Source: Patescibacteria group bacterium UBA6899
GTDB lineage: Bacteria > Patescibacteriota > Minisyncoccia > Phycocordibacterales > UBA6899
Direction: 5' to 3'
DNA: 7,080 bases
NCBI GenBank assembly: GCA_002451235.1
Contig: DKBN01000053.1
Span: 1 to 7,080, forward strand
The translations under genes were made by a program, and so were the position numbers. Each line of letters opens with the position of its first letter. Positions within the stretch are counted from its first letter, which is position 1. The notes beneath the pieces were generated by a model. It had not been told where the DNA came from and did no database searches. It saw nothing but the letters and a program-made list of their open reading frames with translations. Below, in pieces: positions 1-6,686 of this stretch.

Positions 1-1384
1 TCTTCTCCATCACACTCTCGCTCGTGAGACGCGATTCTTTGCCAGCCTCAGCCACGCTCGCCCCCGCCATTGCCCCCAATGCGAGCGCAGCCCCGCCGGG
101 AATAACAGAAAGCCCTGCGACCTGCGCGACCCGATTGGCGTTCCCGGCCAATAGACCCATATTCGAAAGCTTAGTCATGATACTGGTCTTCCTCCCGGTC
201 TGCGCCAATTTCTCGATCGATTGGATGGTACGATCGTTCCGATCGACCTTCTTCGCATACTGCTCTCCGACCGCATTCAGCATTCTCCCGAACCAATTCT
301 GTCTCTCACCCGTACCGCCGAACATCTTTCCTGCGCCGCGCCAGACATTCTCCATCTGCTCGTTCTTGAATTTCTCTGCTTGGAAACCGACGTTGGAAAG
401 ACGTAACCCTGCTTCCAATCTCTGCTCAGGAGTCATCTGGGCGATCTCCGTCGTAAGCTCTCGTTCGAACATCTTTTGGTACGCATCGAAACCCCGGCTT
501 CCCTCTGGTGATCCAGGTTGTGGGGATACGTTCTTCTCCGCCTCGACGCGTGCGACCAGCATATTGCCATCGCGCTCCGCCTGCGTCATCGCGGTATTGA
601 TATCCCGTGCCACCTCGACTGCCTGTTCCGGCGATAATTCTGGATTCGCCTCCTGCACTTCCTGGTACGTCTGTCGAAGCTGCTCCGCCGCCTGTTCCTT
701 CTCTTGCGTTCGTTTCGTCGCAGCTTCGGCAACCTCATCCGGCGCTCGCCCGGTCTCCGTCCTTCCGGCATACGCGAGAGGTGGGATCATTTCTGCGTTC
801 GATACTTCGGTTCCTGAGGGAGGAGCATCCTCCGCGGTCACAGGGGAAGGTTGGGGAGGAACAACTTCTGCAGTAGGCGCCTGGACCTGTGCTGGTCGCG
901 GGGTGGTGTCGAATGCTTGGATCTGCGCGTCAAAATATGCTTTTTCTTGATCGGTGATCGGGTCGCCGCCGACCTGACGATCGATATTGAATTGCTCGAC
1001 AGGCGTGAGGATATCCGACTGGATCGGGGTTTCCACTTTATCGAATGTAAAAGGTGTGTCCTGTCGAGCTTTGGTCGCAAGATCAGATGGGAGGGTTGCT
1101 TCGATGGTCGGGATCTCTGTGACCGCAATATTATTCGGGTCCCCGGGAATACCTGGAGCGTATTCTGTGGCGGGGATCGCCTGGGTCTGTTCGGAATAGT
1201 TCCTCTCAAGAAATGAGGCCATTGCCTCGCCCTGTGCGGCAGCATCAATGGCTCCTGGGTCGGATTCGTTCGCGGCGTCAGCGTTGGCGGACGGGTTTTC
1301 GACTCGCACAGAACCTATCGGGTCATCAGACAAACGTTCCTCCGGTTGCGGAACTAACTGTGGACCTTCGGATGATGGCGGCAT
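1..1384 (-). CDS. Unrecognised disordered/coiled-coil protein with a hydrophobic segment, 3' end outside the window
   Basis: This frame stays open from the ATG at 1384 to the window edge (461 codons, no stop). An in-frame TAG lies 12 bases before that ATG, so it is the most upstream ATG possible; a second candidate is M55 (1222), preceded by GGGCGAGG. I do not recognise the family. Residues 1-60 are rich in Pro, Ser, Glu and Asp and look disordered. Residues 159-193 are Pro/Ala/Val-rich. Residues 217-285 are charged, Gln/Glu/Ala-rich and probably helical or coiled coil. Around 290-410 the sequence is mixed and helix-like, with a Trp/Gly/Phe patch (NWFGRML). Residues 419-448 are small and hydrophobic (VAGLSVIPGGAALALGAMAG), a possible membrane segment. 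I saw no signal peptide or Cys. It follows the ATPase gene by 132 bp on the same strand, so a role in the same envelope system is inferred. Coding is very likely; function is unknown. Confidence 0.82.
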   Translation of the reverse strand, partial: MPPSSEGPQLVPQPEERLSDDPIGSVRVENPSANADAANESDPGAIDAAAQGEAMASFLERNYSEQTQAIPATEYAPGIPGDPNNIAVTEIPTIEATLPSDLATKARQDTPFTFDKVETPIQSDILTPVEQFNIDRQVGGDPITDQEKAYFDAQIQAFDTTPRPAQVQAPTAEVVPPQPSPVTAEDAPPSGTEVSNAEMIPPLAYAGRTETGRAPDEVAEAATKRTQEKEQAAEQLRQTYQEVQEANPELSPEQAVEVARDINTAMTQAERDGNMLVARVEAEKNVSPQPGSPEGSRGFDAYQKMFERELTTEIAQMTPEQRLEAGLRLSNVGFQAEKFKNEQMENVWRGAGKMFGGTGERQNWFGRMLNAVGEQYAKKVDRNDRTIQSIEKLAQTGRKTSIMTKLSNMGLLAGNANRVAQVAGLSVIPGGAALALGAMAGASVAEAGKESRLTSESVMEK

Positions 1385-1390
1385 GCCATC

Positions 1391-1419
1391 ATTGTGCTAT
1401 AGCTCACGATGGAAATCAA
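1391..1419 (-). promoter_or_regulatory. Candidate promoter for the 1384 gene
   Basis: On the minus strand a -35-like TTGATT (1419-1414) is followed after 17 bases by a -10-like CACAAT (1396-1391); each matches four of six consensus positions. Six bases separate the -10 box from the ATG at 1384, so transcription would begin at or next to the start codon. No Shine-Dalgarno is visible, which fits a leaderless mRNA. An 8-bp palindrome GCTATAGC lies in the spacer. Matches this weak also occur by chance. Confidence 0.35.
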
Positions 1420-1516
1420 CCCGGTGGGAGAACTGTCTTGCTGGAAACGTTGATGGGGGTACCACTGCCCTCATGTGTGCGAGGGAGTCGCTCTCTTCTC
1501 AAGTATCACCGCTTGG

Positions 1517-4500
1517 TCAGCCAGTTTCCCCTTGAGAGTGCAGCGCCTGCATTGCACCACGAACCGCGTCTTCGACGGTGAAATCGCTCGCTGGTCCGTC
1601 CTGGTGCCAGGGGATGTCGATCGGCTCGTTCGATGAACGGAGTGTGATTGGCTGTATCGGGGAAGGGACTGGCTGCTGCGACGCGTTAGGGATCATCGGT
1701 TTCATCGGGATATCGGAGCGCGTGAATGCCGCTACGAATGGCTCATGGGTCGCTCCAAGAGAAGAAGCAGGAAGAGGGTCCTCCTGAACCGAAGATTGCG
1801 GAGCGGCTATGGGTATCGAGACGGAAGAAACGATGGGAGGCGGAGAGGGTTGGATGGGGGGTGGGACCACAACGGTTTGTTGAGAAATTTGAGGAGGTAC
1901 AACAGGTGGTGCAGGTGGTCGTTGTGGCATCACTGCTTGGGGTGGAGGGGGAACGGGATGTGCCGGCCCCGAAGGGAATGCTACCTGGGCGAGGGGGACG
2001 CGACCATCCCCTTGCGGCATCGTCTGTTGCGGGATTTGTGGGGGCAAAGGAGGAACTGCGCGGGGGACTAGTGAAGCTTGAGACTGCGGCTGGCTTTCTT
2101 GTCCTTTCGAGAGATATTTCTTCATGATCACATCGTCAACTGTTTTCCGATCGCGGCCAAAGCGCATGTAAGAAAGTTGCTTCATTTGCTCGACAACCTC
2201 CGGATTTCCCTTCGGCGGCGGCAGTGTGGCAAGATTGAACGGCGGTACCGGACGCCCATTCACCAGGATCTTGAGATAGCAATTATAGTTCTCGATCTTC
2301 ATCAGCTCGGCGGCGCTGAAGACGGGAGCAAATTGCGATTCAAGAAATTCAGCATCTTCAGCTCCAACTCGAAACGCCGCCATATTACCCACGTTTCCGA
2401 ATACCGCCTTCTTGATGTCCTCGTCGAGCTGAGCGATGAATTGGTGTGCGACATTGAGTGAGAGCCCGTATTTGCGCGCTTCGGAGAGGATCGCGGAGAT
2501 CGAGTCGGTCGTGATGTTCTGAAATTCGTCGATGTAGAGGTAGAAATCCGGGAGCTTAGCGCCGAAGGAGTCGACGCGAGAGAGCGCCGCCATCAACATC
2601 TTCCCGACCAAGATGAGTCCGATCAAATTTGCATTGATATCCCCGAGTTTTCCTTTCGCAAGATTCACGAGGAAGATCTTGCGGTTATCCATGATATAGC
2701 GGAAGTTGAATGAAGATTCCTCCTGCGCGACGATCGGACGCATGATATCGTTGGCAAGAAACACATCAAACTTATTCGTGATATACGGGATCATGTTCGC
2801 GAGTCCTGACTCTCCGGAAGTCTTTTCCGCGATCTCGCGCCAGAATTGGACAACGATGGGATTCTTGCACCGCGAGAGCTTCAATTGCCTGAAATTCTTG
2901 TCTGCGAGCACCCGTGGGATCTCAAGGAGAGTACACCCCGTTTCTGGGTCCTCCATAACAAGCATCGTCGCGTTGCGGAAATACTGTTCGAAGGCAGGGC
3001 CCATGGATTCGGGATTCCCCGCGGCGTAAAGCTTTTTGAATATAGAGAACATTTCGTTCACAACAAAGATCTTCTGTTCAGGCTTGCTTAGGTCATATTC
3101 GAGCATGTTGAGTCCGACCGGTCTCGGTGTATAGCTGGGGTCGAAATAGATTACGTCATCGATGCGCTCTTTCGGGACTGATGCCAAGATATCTTGCACA
3201 TCAGAACCATGGGGGTCGATGAAACACACTCCCTCGCCTGCCTTGATATCCTCAACGATCATATTCTTCAGGATCGAGGATTTTCCGGTGCCGGTCTGGC
3301 CGATCACATACAGGTGACGCAGGCGATCGGCCTTGGTGAGTCGTACCTCATGCACCTCGCCGCGATGCCGGTTGATACCTAAAAGCGTCCCTTCCTTTGG
3401 GAGATCCGCGGGAGGAGGCGCGGATGACGCTTTCACCGCCTTCAGCTGCGGCGCCTCATGTGCCTCTAGGGATGACGGGAAATGGAACATCGTTGCGGCT
3501 TCAAGGAGATTAAGGACGAACAGCTCATCATCGTTTCTGATACGGTAGGTGTAGTTGTAAATGAACTTCTCGAGTTTTGAGCGTTCGATAGGAACGAATT
3601 TGATGCCGTTCCCTTGCGGGCGCGAGAACTGCTGGAATGCGCTCTCTAATGCAGCTCGAATGTGGTCCGCTCGTTCTTGCGTCGCTGCTGATGCAACGAT
3701 GCGGATGTTGGCGGATATGATCTGATGCTCCATCTTCTCTTCTAATAATTTGATGGCCTGATCTCGTTGGGCGGTCTTCGCGAGGTCCTGTTCGTGTTTG
3801 CGCTCGTCCTCCTTCTGCTTACTCGGAGCGGAACGGAAAAGGTCTGTGAAGGTCTTGCGGAGCTCACCACCTAGACCAAGGGGGATATCAAGCGCCTGCT
3901 TCACATCGACCCCCTGCCGAAGCTTTCCGATCGCCGATTTGAGCTTACTTGCGACATTTACGGTGTCCGGGGTGAGCACGATCTGGACCGCAGCCCCTTC
4001 GCCGTCGCGCTCCACTTTTGCGAATGAATTGAGGAGCACCTTGATTGGATCCGCATCGTTCTCACCTAACTTCGTGAGAGGATAGGCAAAATGCTCCATC
4101 GGTACCGAAACTGATGCGGAGACCTTCCCGAATTCATTAAAGACATTGTAGTCCCCCTTGTCTTCTTTGACGCTTGCGGTCGGGAATACGCCGAAGATCT
4201 GCCGCAAGAACATGTCCTTCACTTCGTCTGGAACCGCGACATAGAAAACGACGTCCAGTGAATAATTCTCCATTGCGATCTCGATCGAAAGCGATTGCGG
4301 CGCGCTAGCGCCGAGCGTGGAGAGCATACCGGTATAGAACCTCTCCATCGACGAAATGACCTCGGCGACCGCCACCTTCTCATCTTTCCCGCCCGCGAAC
4401 GGAAGTGTCACCTGATAGACCGTCTTTCTTAAGATCTTGTTGAGTTCGCGCTCTTTGTCGAGCCCCGGGATGATCGCTCCGGTCTTGATGAACCCAACCA

Positions 4501-4864
4501 GCACGCGATGGAAATCGTCCTCGAAATGTGGGTTGTCCATCGCGCGGGTGTAGTGAATTGCCTCTGCGACACCTTTCTGCGCAAGGATGCCATAGAACTC
4601 GCGCATCTTCTCGCGATGTTCAAGTGACTTGATATGGCCGACGACATCCTCATATTCCTTACTCTCGACGTAATGCTCCGGGGCAGGGGCTGCCTTGGCA
4701 TATTCGTGGATGGTCTGAGAAATGGCTGCTTCTTTCGCGGTCGGCGTGTTCTCGCTCCATGTGTTCTGCTCGATGGTCGCGACACGCTCGCGTAAATAAC
4801 GCAATTCATCTTCCGGGGAAGAGAATTTTGGTATTTCCTCTCGCTTTTGCTCAGAGTACTCCAT
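1517..4864 (-). CDS. HerA/VirD4-TraD-type secretion or conjugation ATPase with long Pro-rich C-terminal tail
   Basis: 1115 residues, ATG to TGA. The N-terminal 350 residues form an alpha/beta region I cannot name, followed by a charged helix at about 351-381 and FHFP at 460-463, a motif I associate with CPR and archaeal ATPases of this type. The motor domain has Walker A GQTGTGKSS (522-530; Lys528, Ser529), DPHG (550-553), Walker B YLYIDEFQN (Asp779, Glu780) and the EARKYGLSLN...HQFIAQL block (795-813) typical of TraG/TraD/TrwB-like coupling ATPases. All key catalytic residues are present. Residues about 923-1090 are a Pro/Gln/Val/Ser-rich, presumably disordered tail, and the last 23 residues (1093-1115) look like a short amphipathic helix. 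I see no transmembrane segment, so it is probably cytoplasmic and recruited to a membrane complex. The family uses ATP hydrolysis to move DNA or protein substrates; the substrate here is unknown. VirB4-like or HerA-helicase roles are alternatives. Confidence 0.93.
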   Translation of the reverse strand: MEYSEQKREEIPKFSSPEDELRYLRERVATIEQNTWSENTPTAKEAAISQTIHEYAKAAPAPEHYVESKEYEDVVGHIKSLEHREKMREFYGILAQKGVAEAIHYTRAMDNPHFEDDFHRVLVGFIKTGAIIPGLDKERELNKILRKTVYQVTLPFAGGKDEKVAVAEVISSMERFYTGMLSTLGASAPQSLSIEIAMENYSLDVVFYVAVPDEVKDMFLRQIFGVFPTASVKEDKGDYNVFNEFGKVSASVSVPMEHFAYPLTKLGENDADPIKVLLNSFAKVERDGEGAAVQIVLTPDTVNVASKLKSAIGKLRQGVDVKQALDIPLGLGGELRKTFTDLFRSAPSKQKEDERKHEQDLAKTAQRDQAIKLLEEKMEHQIISANIRIVASAATQERADHIRAALESAFQQFSRPQGNGIKFVPIERSKLEKFIYNYTYRIRNDDELFVLNLLEAATMFHFPSSLEAHEAPQLKAVKASSAPPPADLPKEGTLLGINRHRGEVHEVRLTKADRLRHLYVIGQTGTGKSSILKNMIVEDIKAGEGVCFIDPHGSDVQDILASVPKERIDDVIYFDPSYTPRPVGLNMLEYDLSKPEQKIFVVNEMFSIFKKLYAAGNPESMGPAFEQYFRNATMLVMEDPETGCTLLEIPRVLADKNFRQLKLSRCKNPIVVQFWREIAEKTSGESGLANMIPYITNKFDVFLANDIMRPIVAQEESSFNFRYIMDNRKIFLVNLAKGKLGDINANLIGLILVGKMLMAALSRVDSFGAKLPDFYLYIDEFQNITTDSISAILSEARKYGLSLNVAHQFIAQLDEDIKKAVFGNVGNMAAFRVGAEDAEFLESQFAPVFSAAELMKIENYNCYLKILVNGRPVPPFNLATLPPPKGNPEVVEQMKQLSYMRFGRDRKTVDDVIMKKYLSKGQESQPQSQASLVPRAVPPLPPQIPQQTMPQGDGRVPLAQVAFPSGPAHPVPPPPQAVMPQRPPAPPVVPPQISQQTVVVPPPIQPSPPPIVSSVSIPIAAPQSSVQEDPLPASSLGATHEPFVAAFTRSDIPMKPMIPNASQQPVPSPIQPITLRSSNEPIDIPWHQDGPASDFTVEDAVRGAMQALHSQGETG

Positions 4865-4873
4865 TCGTCATTC

Positions 4874-4879
4874 ATTATA
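4874..4879 (-). promoter_or_regulatory. Consensus -10 box of the ATPase gene
   Basis: TATAAT is read on the minus strand at 4879-4874, nine bases before the ATG at 4864. Expected initiation near 4867 leaves a leader of only a few bases, and no Shine-Dalgarno precedes the ATG, so the mRNA is probably leaderless. The -35 region falls inside the T-tract of the upstream terminator and matches consensus poorly. The box lies just past that terminator, as expected for a new transcription unit. Confidence 0.55.
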
Positions 4880-4894
4880 TACGAGAAAGTTATG

Positions 4895-4927
4895 AAAAAG
4901 AAAAACCCGCGTCTGTGGCGACGCGGG
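4895..4927 (-). terminator. Rho-independent terminator after map
   Basis: On the minus strand a perfect 8-bp GC-rich stem (CCCGCGTC / GACGCGGG, 4927-4920 and 4913-4906) encloses a 6-base loop and is followed directly by TTTTTCTTTTT (4905-4895). There is no T-tract on the plus strand, so it acts in one direction. It ends the transcript that includes map and insulates the ATPase gene. Confidence 0.93.
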
Positions 4928-4987
4928 AAAGTCCTGATCACGCCACTGGGGGGCGAGGAGATACAGTGACCAGGTGAGGAGATCTCT
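4895..4987 (-). ncRNA. Possible small RNA, or structured map 3' UTR
   Basis: Between the map stop and its terminator lie about 120 bases with no ORF but clear structure. On the minus strand CCTGGTCAC (4974-4966) can pair with GTGATCAGG (4941-4933), a 9-bp stem whose one non-Watson-Crick pair is G-U in minus-strand RNA but A-C in plus-strand RNA. ATCTCCTC occurs twice (4983-4976 and 4962-4955), once before the stem and once in its loop. A -35-like TTGACC (5022-5017) and a poor -10-like GAATAT (4999-4994) at 17-bp spacing would start an RNA near 4987, about 90 nt long including the terminator. A processed 3' UTR of map is equally possible. Confidence 0.28.
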
Positions 4988-5048
4988 GAGGATATATTCT
5001 CTAATGAGCAGGAAAAGGTCAATCCAATGAATCAAAGACCTCGATCTC

Positions 5049-5813
5049 TCAGGACGCAGTCACTACTTCCGGCTCTCCTTCGGTGATGATGATCGTGTGT
5101 TCGAAATGCGCCGAATACGAACCATCTTCTGTGATGATGGTATATCCGTCCGGCATCATCCGTACAGTATCGCGGCCAAGGTTGAACATCGGCTCGAGCG
5201 CTAAGACCATACCCGGCTTCAGGATCGGGCCCGTTCCCCGTTTGCCATAGTTCGGAACGTACGGCTCTTCATGCACGTGGTGACCCACACCATGCCCACC
5301 GAGTTCACGGACGATGCCGAAGCCCTCCCTATCGGCCACGCTCTCGATCGCGGCGCCGATATCGCCGATGCGCTTTCCTCCTTTCGCGGCGCGGATCCCG
5401 GCCCAGAGTGCTTCCTTTGTTTTATCAAGTAATCTGGTAAGCCTCGCATCCACTTTCCCGACCGGGACGCTTACAGCCGCATCGGTGATCATGCCGTTAT
5501 GGGAGAGCCCGAGGTCGAGACCCACGATATCTCCCTCCTTGAGGATACGCTCGCCCGGAATGCCGTGCACGATCTCATCGTTGGCAGAGACACATATGCA
5601 TGCAGGGTACGGGTATTTCGCACCATAGGGAACATAATCCTTGAATGGGGGAATATCACCGCCTTCACGGATGAGCTTCTCAGAAAGATGGTCGAGTTCT
5701 TTTGTGGAAACGCCGGGCTTCACCGCCTTCGCTACTTCACGCAATACGCGCGCAAGGCGCTTCCCTGATTCACGTAGGTTTTCCAGCTCCTGTTTGGTCT
5801 TGATCTTGGACAT
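5049..5813 (-). CDS. map: Type I methionine aminopeptidase
   Basis: 254 residues, ATG to TGA, normal length for bacterial MetAP-I with no N-terminal extension. The enzyme removes the initiator Met from nascent proteins in the cytoplasm. All five dinuclear metal ligands can be aligned with the E. coli enzyme: Asp100 (GLDLGL), Asp111 (TDAAVS), His174 (GGHGVG), Glu207 (ALEPM) and Glu238 (FEHTI). The substrate-binding histidines are His83 (IVHGIP) and His181 (HVHEEP). The pita-bread fold therefore looks intact and active. The gene lies 173 bp downstream of an adenylate-kinase-family gene, echoing the common adk-map pairing, but its other neighbour is a secretion ATPase rather than infA or ribosomal protein genes. 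No clear Shine-Dalgarno precedes the ATG. A 42-bp palindrome lies 78 bp upstream and a strong terminator follows. Confidence 0.97.
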   Translation of the reverse strand: MSKIKTKQELENLRESGKRLARVLREVAKAVKPGVSTKELDHLSEKLIREGGDIPPFKDYVPYGAKYPYPACICVSANDEIVHGIPGERILKEGDIVGLDLGLSHNGMITDAAVSVPVGKVDARLTRLLDKTKEALWAGIRAAKGGKRIGDIGAAIESVADREGFGIVRELGGHGVGHHVHEEPYVPNYGKRGTGPILKPGMVLALEPMFNLGRDTVRMMPDGYTIITEDGSYSAHFEHTIIITEGEPEVVTAS

Positions 5814-5890
5814 GTAACTAATAAGCTACCAGAAAGTACCCGGGAAGGAAATCGAATATTAGCATGTCATACAGACTAAGTGACGTGGGT

Positions 5891-5932
5891 ATATACCAAG
5901 TTTGTTGTCGTTCGACAACCAACTTGGTATAT
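5891..5932. repeat. 42-bp near-perfect palindrome upstream of map
   Basis: Two 20-base arms (5891-5910 and 5913-5932) are inverted copies with a single mismatch (5903 against 5920) around a 2-base centre. The outer parts are AT-rich (ATATACCAAGTT) and the inner parts are GTTGTCG / CGACAAC. No T-run follows on either strand, so it is not a standard intrinsic terminator. It lies in the non-coding gap between the kinase and map genes. It could be an operator for a dimeric regulator, a 5' UTR hairpin or a short mobile repeat. Each arm set also contains TTGTCG, 17 bases, then TATATA (minus) or TATATG (plus), a weak promoter-like arrangement on both strands. Confidence 0.9.
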
Positions 5933-5949
5933 GGGGCGAACACCAGAAC

Positions 5950-5979
5950 ATTTTGAACCAGAAAGAATAATGTTGTCAA
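5950..5979 (-). promoter_or_regulatory. Candidate promoter for map
   Basis: An exact -35 consensus TTGACA (5979-5974, minus strand) starts eight bases past the kinase stop codon and is followed after 18 bases by CAAAAT (5955-5950), four of six matches to the -10 consensus. Initiation near 5943 would place the palindrome about ten bases into the transcript, within a leader of about 130 nt. Alternatives are the weak promoter inside the palindrome and an extended -10-like TGCTAATAT about 30 bases before the map ATG. Confidence 0.4.
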
Positions 5980-5986
5980 AATACTC

Positions 5987-6592
5987 TTACTCGCCGAACA
6001 ATTGTGCAATGAGCTCTTTATGCACCTCTTCGATCGTCCGCTCGCCGTTCAATTCGATGAAATCATAGTCGCGATCGCGGCGATAATAGTTGACGGCAGG
6101 AAGCACGTCCTGCTCGAACCATGCGATACGCTTCCTGATACCCTCGTCATTGTCGTCCTTCCTCCCCTCTTTCGAGGCACGTTCTTTTAGGTGCTGATAT
6201 GACCAATCCGGCGAAACCTTGAGATGAACGACCACGGGTTGCTCGCGGCGGAAGAACTTCATGTTGATATCGAGGTTCTGTGCTTCGTTCAATGAACGTG
6301 GAGAGCCGTCGATAATGATGTGTTCGTTCCCAGTAAGATTTTTTACAAACGTATCTGACCAAAGCCACATCGCGAGGAAATCTGGCGCACGCTCACCACG
6401 ATCGATCGCTTCTTTTGCGATCTTAGCGGCATAAGTATCACCCTTGATGAATTCACGGAACTGGTTCCCAGACTGGTAGTAAAAGATCGGCGTTTCCGGG
6501 TCTTTTCTCTTGAGATATTCCTGAAGGAGCGCGACCTGCGTTCCCTTCCCAGACCCTGACATGCCGATAAAGATATATGTCTGTTTTTCCAT
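5987..6592 (-). CDS. Adenylate-kinase-family nucleoside monophosphate kinase, short-LID form
   Basis: 201 residues, ATG to TAA. The family transfers the ATP gamma-phosphate to an NMP, usually AMP, in the cytoplasm. The P-loop is GMSGSGKGTQ (10-19, Lys16). The NMP-binding segment is SGNQFR (41-46; usually TGDMLR), then GERAPD (66-71) and DGSPRS (95-100). The LID is very short: Arg138, then RKDDNDE (144-150) and Arg155, with no room for the long zinc-type LID of E. coli Adk. Differences from canonical Adk are Ser97 in place of the aromatic residue of DGFPR and Glu103 where E. coli Gln92 contacts the AMP base, so NMP specificity is uncertain. Catalytic Lys and Arg positions are kept. It is upstream of map on the same strand and divergent from the 123-residue gene. 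Family membership is firm; 'adk' itself is likely but not certain. Confidence 0.9.
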   Translation of the reverse strand: MEKQTYIFIGMSGSGKGTQVALLQEYLKRKDPETPIFYYQSGNQFREFIKGDTYAAKIAKEAIDRGERAPDFLAMWLWSDTFVKNLTGNEHIIIDGSPRSLNEAQNLDINMKFFRREQPVVVHLKVSPDWSYQHLKERASKEGRKDDNDEGIRKRIAWFEQDVLPAVNYYRRDRDYDFIELNGERTIEEVHKELIAQLFGE

Positions 6593-6598
6593 AAAGGA

Positions 6599-6607
6599 AT
6601 TGTAGCA
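6599..6607 (-). promoter_or_regulatory. Extended -10 promoter of the kinase gene
   Basis: On the minus strand TGC-TACAAT (6607-6599) is an extended -10 motif with five of six core matches, six bases before the ATG at 6592. Initiation would fall at or beside the start codon. The bases before the ATG (TTCCTTT) hold no Shine-Dalgarno, so the mRNA is probably leaderless. No good -35 is present, which is usual for extended -10 promoters. Confidence 0.5.
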
Positions 6608-6640
6608 TAATCTGAAGCGTCTCTTTCATCTATTTGCCCA

Positions 6641-6654
6641 TGGTGTAATATAAG
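6641..6654 (+). promoter_or_regulatory. Candidate -10 region of the divergent 123-residue gene
   Basis: Two overlapping -10-like sequences are present: TGG-TGTAAT (6641-6649, extended form, five of six) and TATAAG (6649-6654, five of six). The -35 region is weak. Initiation near 6656-6661 gives a leader of about 25-30 nt containing the Shine-Dalgarno, and would leave the in-frame GTG at 6654 outside the mRNA. The 94-bp divergent gap therefore appears to hold promoters for both genes. Confidence 0.42.
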
Positions 6655-6674
6655 TGCGGAATCATTCAACCCAC

Positions 6675-6680
6675 AGAGGA
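6675..6680 (+). promoter_or_regulatory. Shine-Dalgarno deciding the start at 6687
   Basis: AGAGGA lies six bases before the ATG at 6687, a standard spacing. This favours that ATG over the in-frame GTG at 6654, which has no such site. It is the only clear ribosome binding site before a complete gene in the window. Confidence 0.75.
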
Positions 6681-6686
6681 ATCCCG

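Noticed and set aside
24..950. A 308-codon plus-strand open frame over the first kilobase
   Set aside because: Its translation is Ser/Cys/Ala-rich with no domain pattern. The minus-strand frame over the same bases gives a natural protein (coiled coil, hydrophobic segment) in the same direction as the ATPase gene.
1456..1478. CCCTC/GAGGG inverted repeat in the gap after the ATPase, considered as a terminator
   Set aside because: Only a 5-bp stem with an 8-base loop and no T-run on either strand.
1385..1516. A frameshift joining the ATPase to the downstream protein
   Set aside because: The ATPase ends in a clean TGA and the downstream frame has an in-frame TAG just before its ATG. The 132-bp gap shows no continuing protein-like sequence, so these are two genes.
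1835..1865. Four G-runs on the plus strand resembling a G-quadruplex
   Set aside because: They are the complement of CCN proline codons in the ATPase tail, and the loops are uneven (9, 6 and 1 bases). Codon content explains them.
4429..5022. A 197-codon minus-strand frame overlapping the start of the ATPase
   Set aside because: It runs through the map terminator, is Arg/Ser-rich, and is a shadow of the ATPase frame.
6654..6686. GTG at 6654 as start of the plus-strand gene
   Set aside because: It has no Shine-Dalgarno and overlaps the likely -10 region, whereas the ATG at 6687 has AGAGGA at correct spacing.
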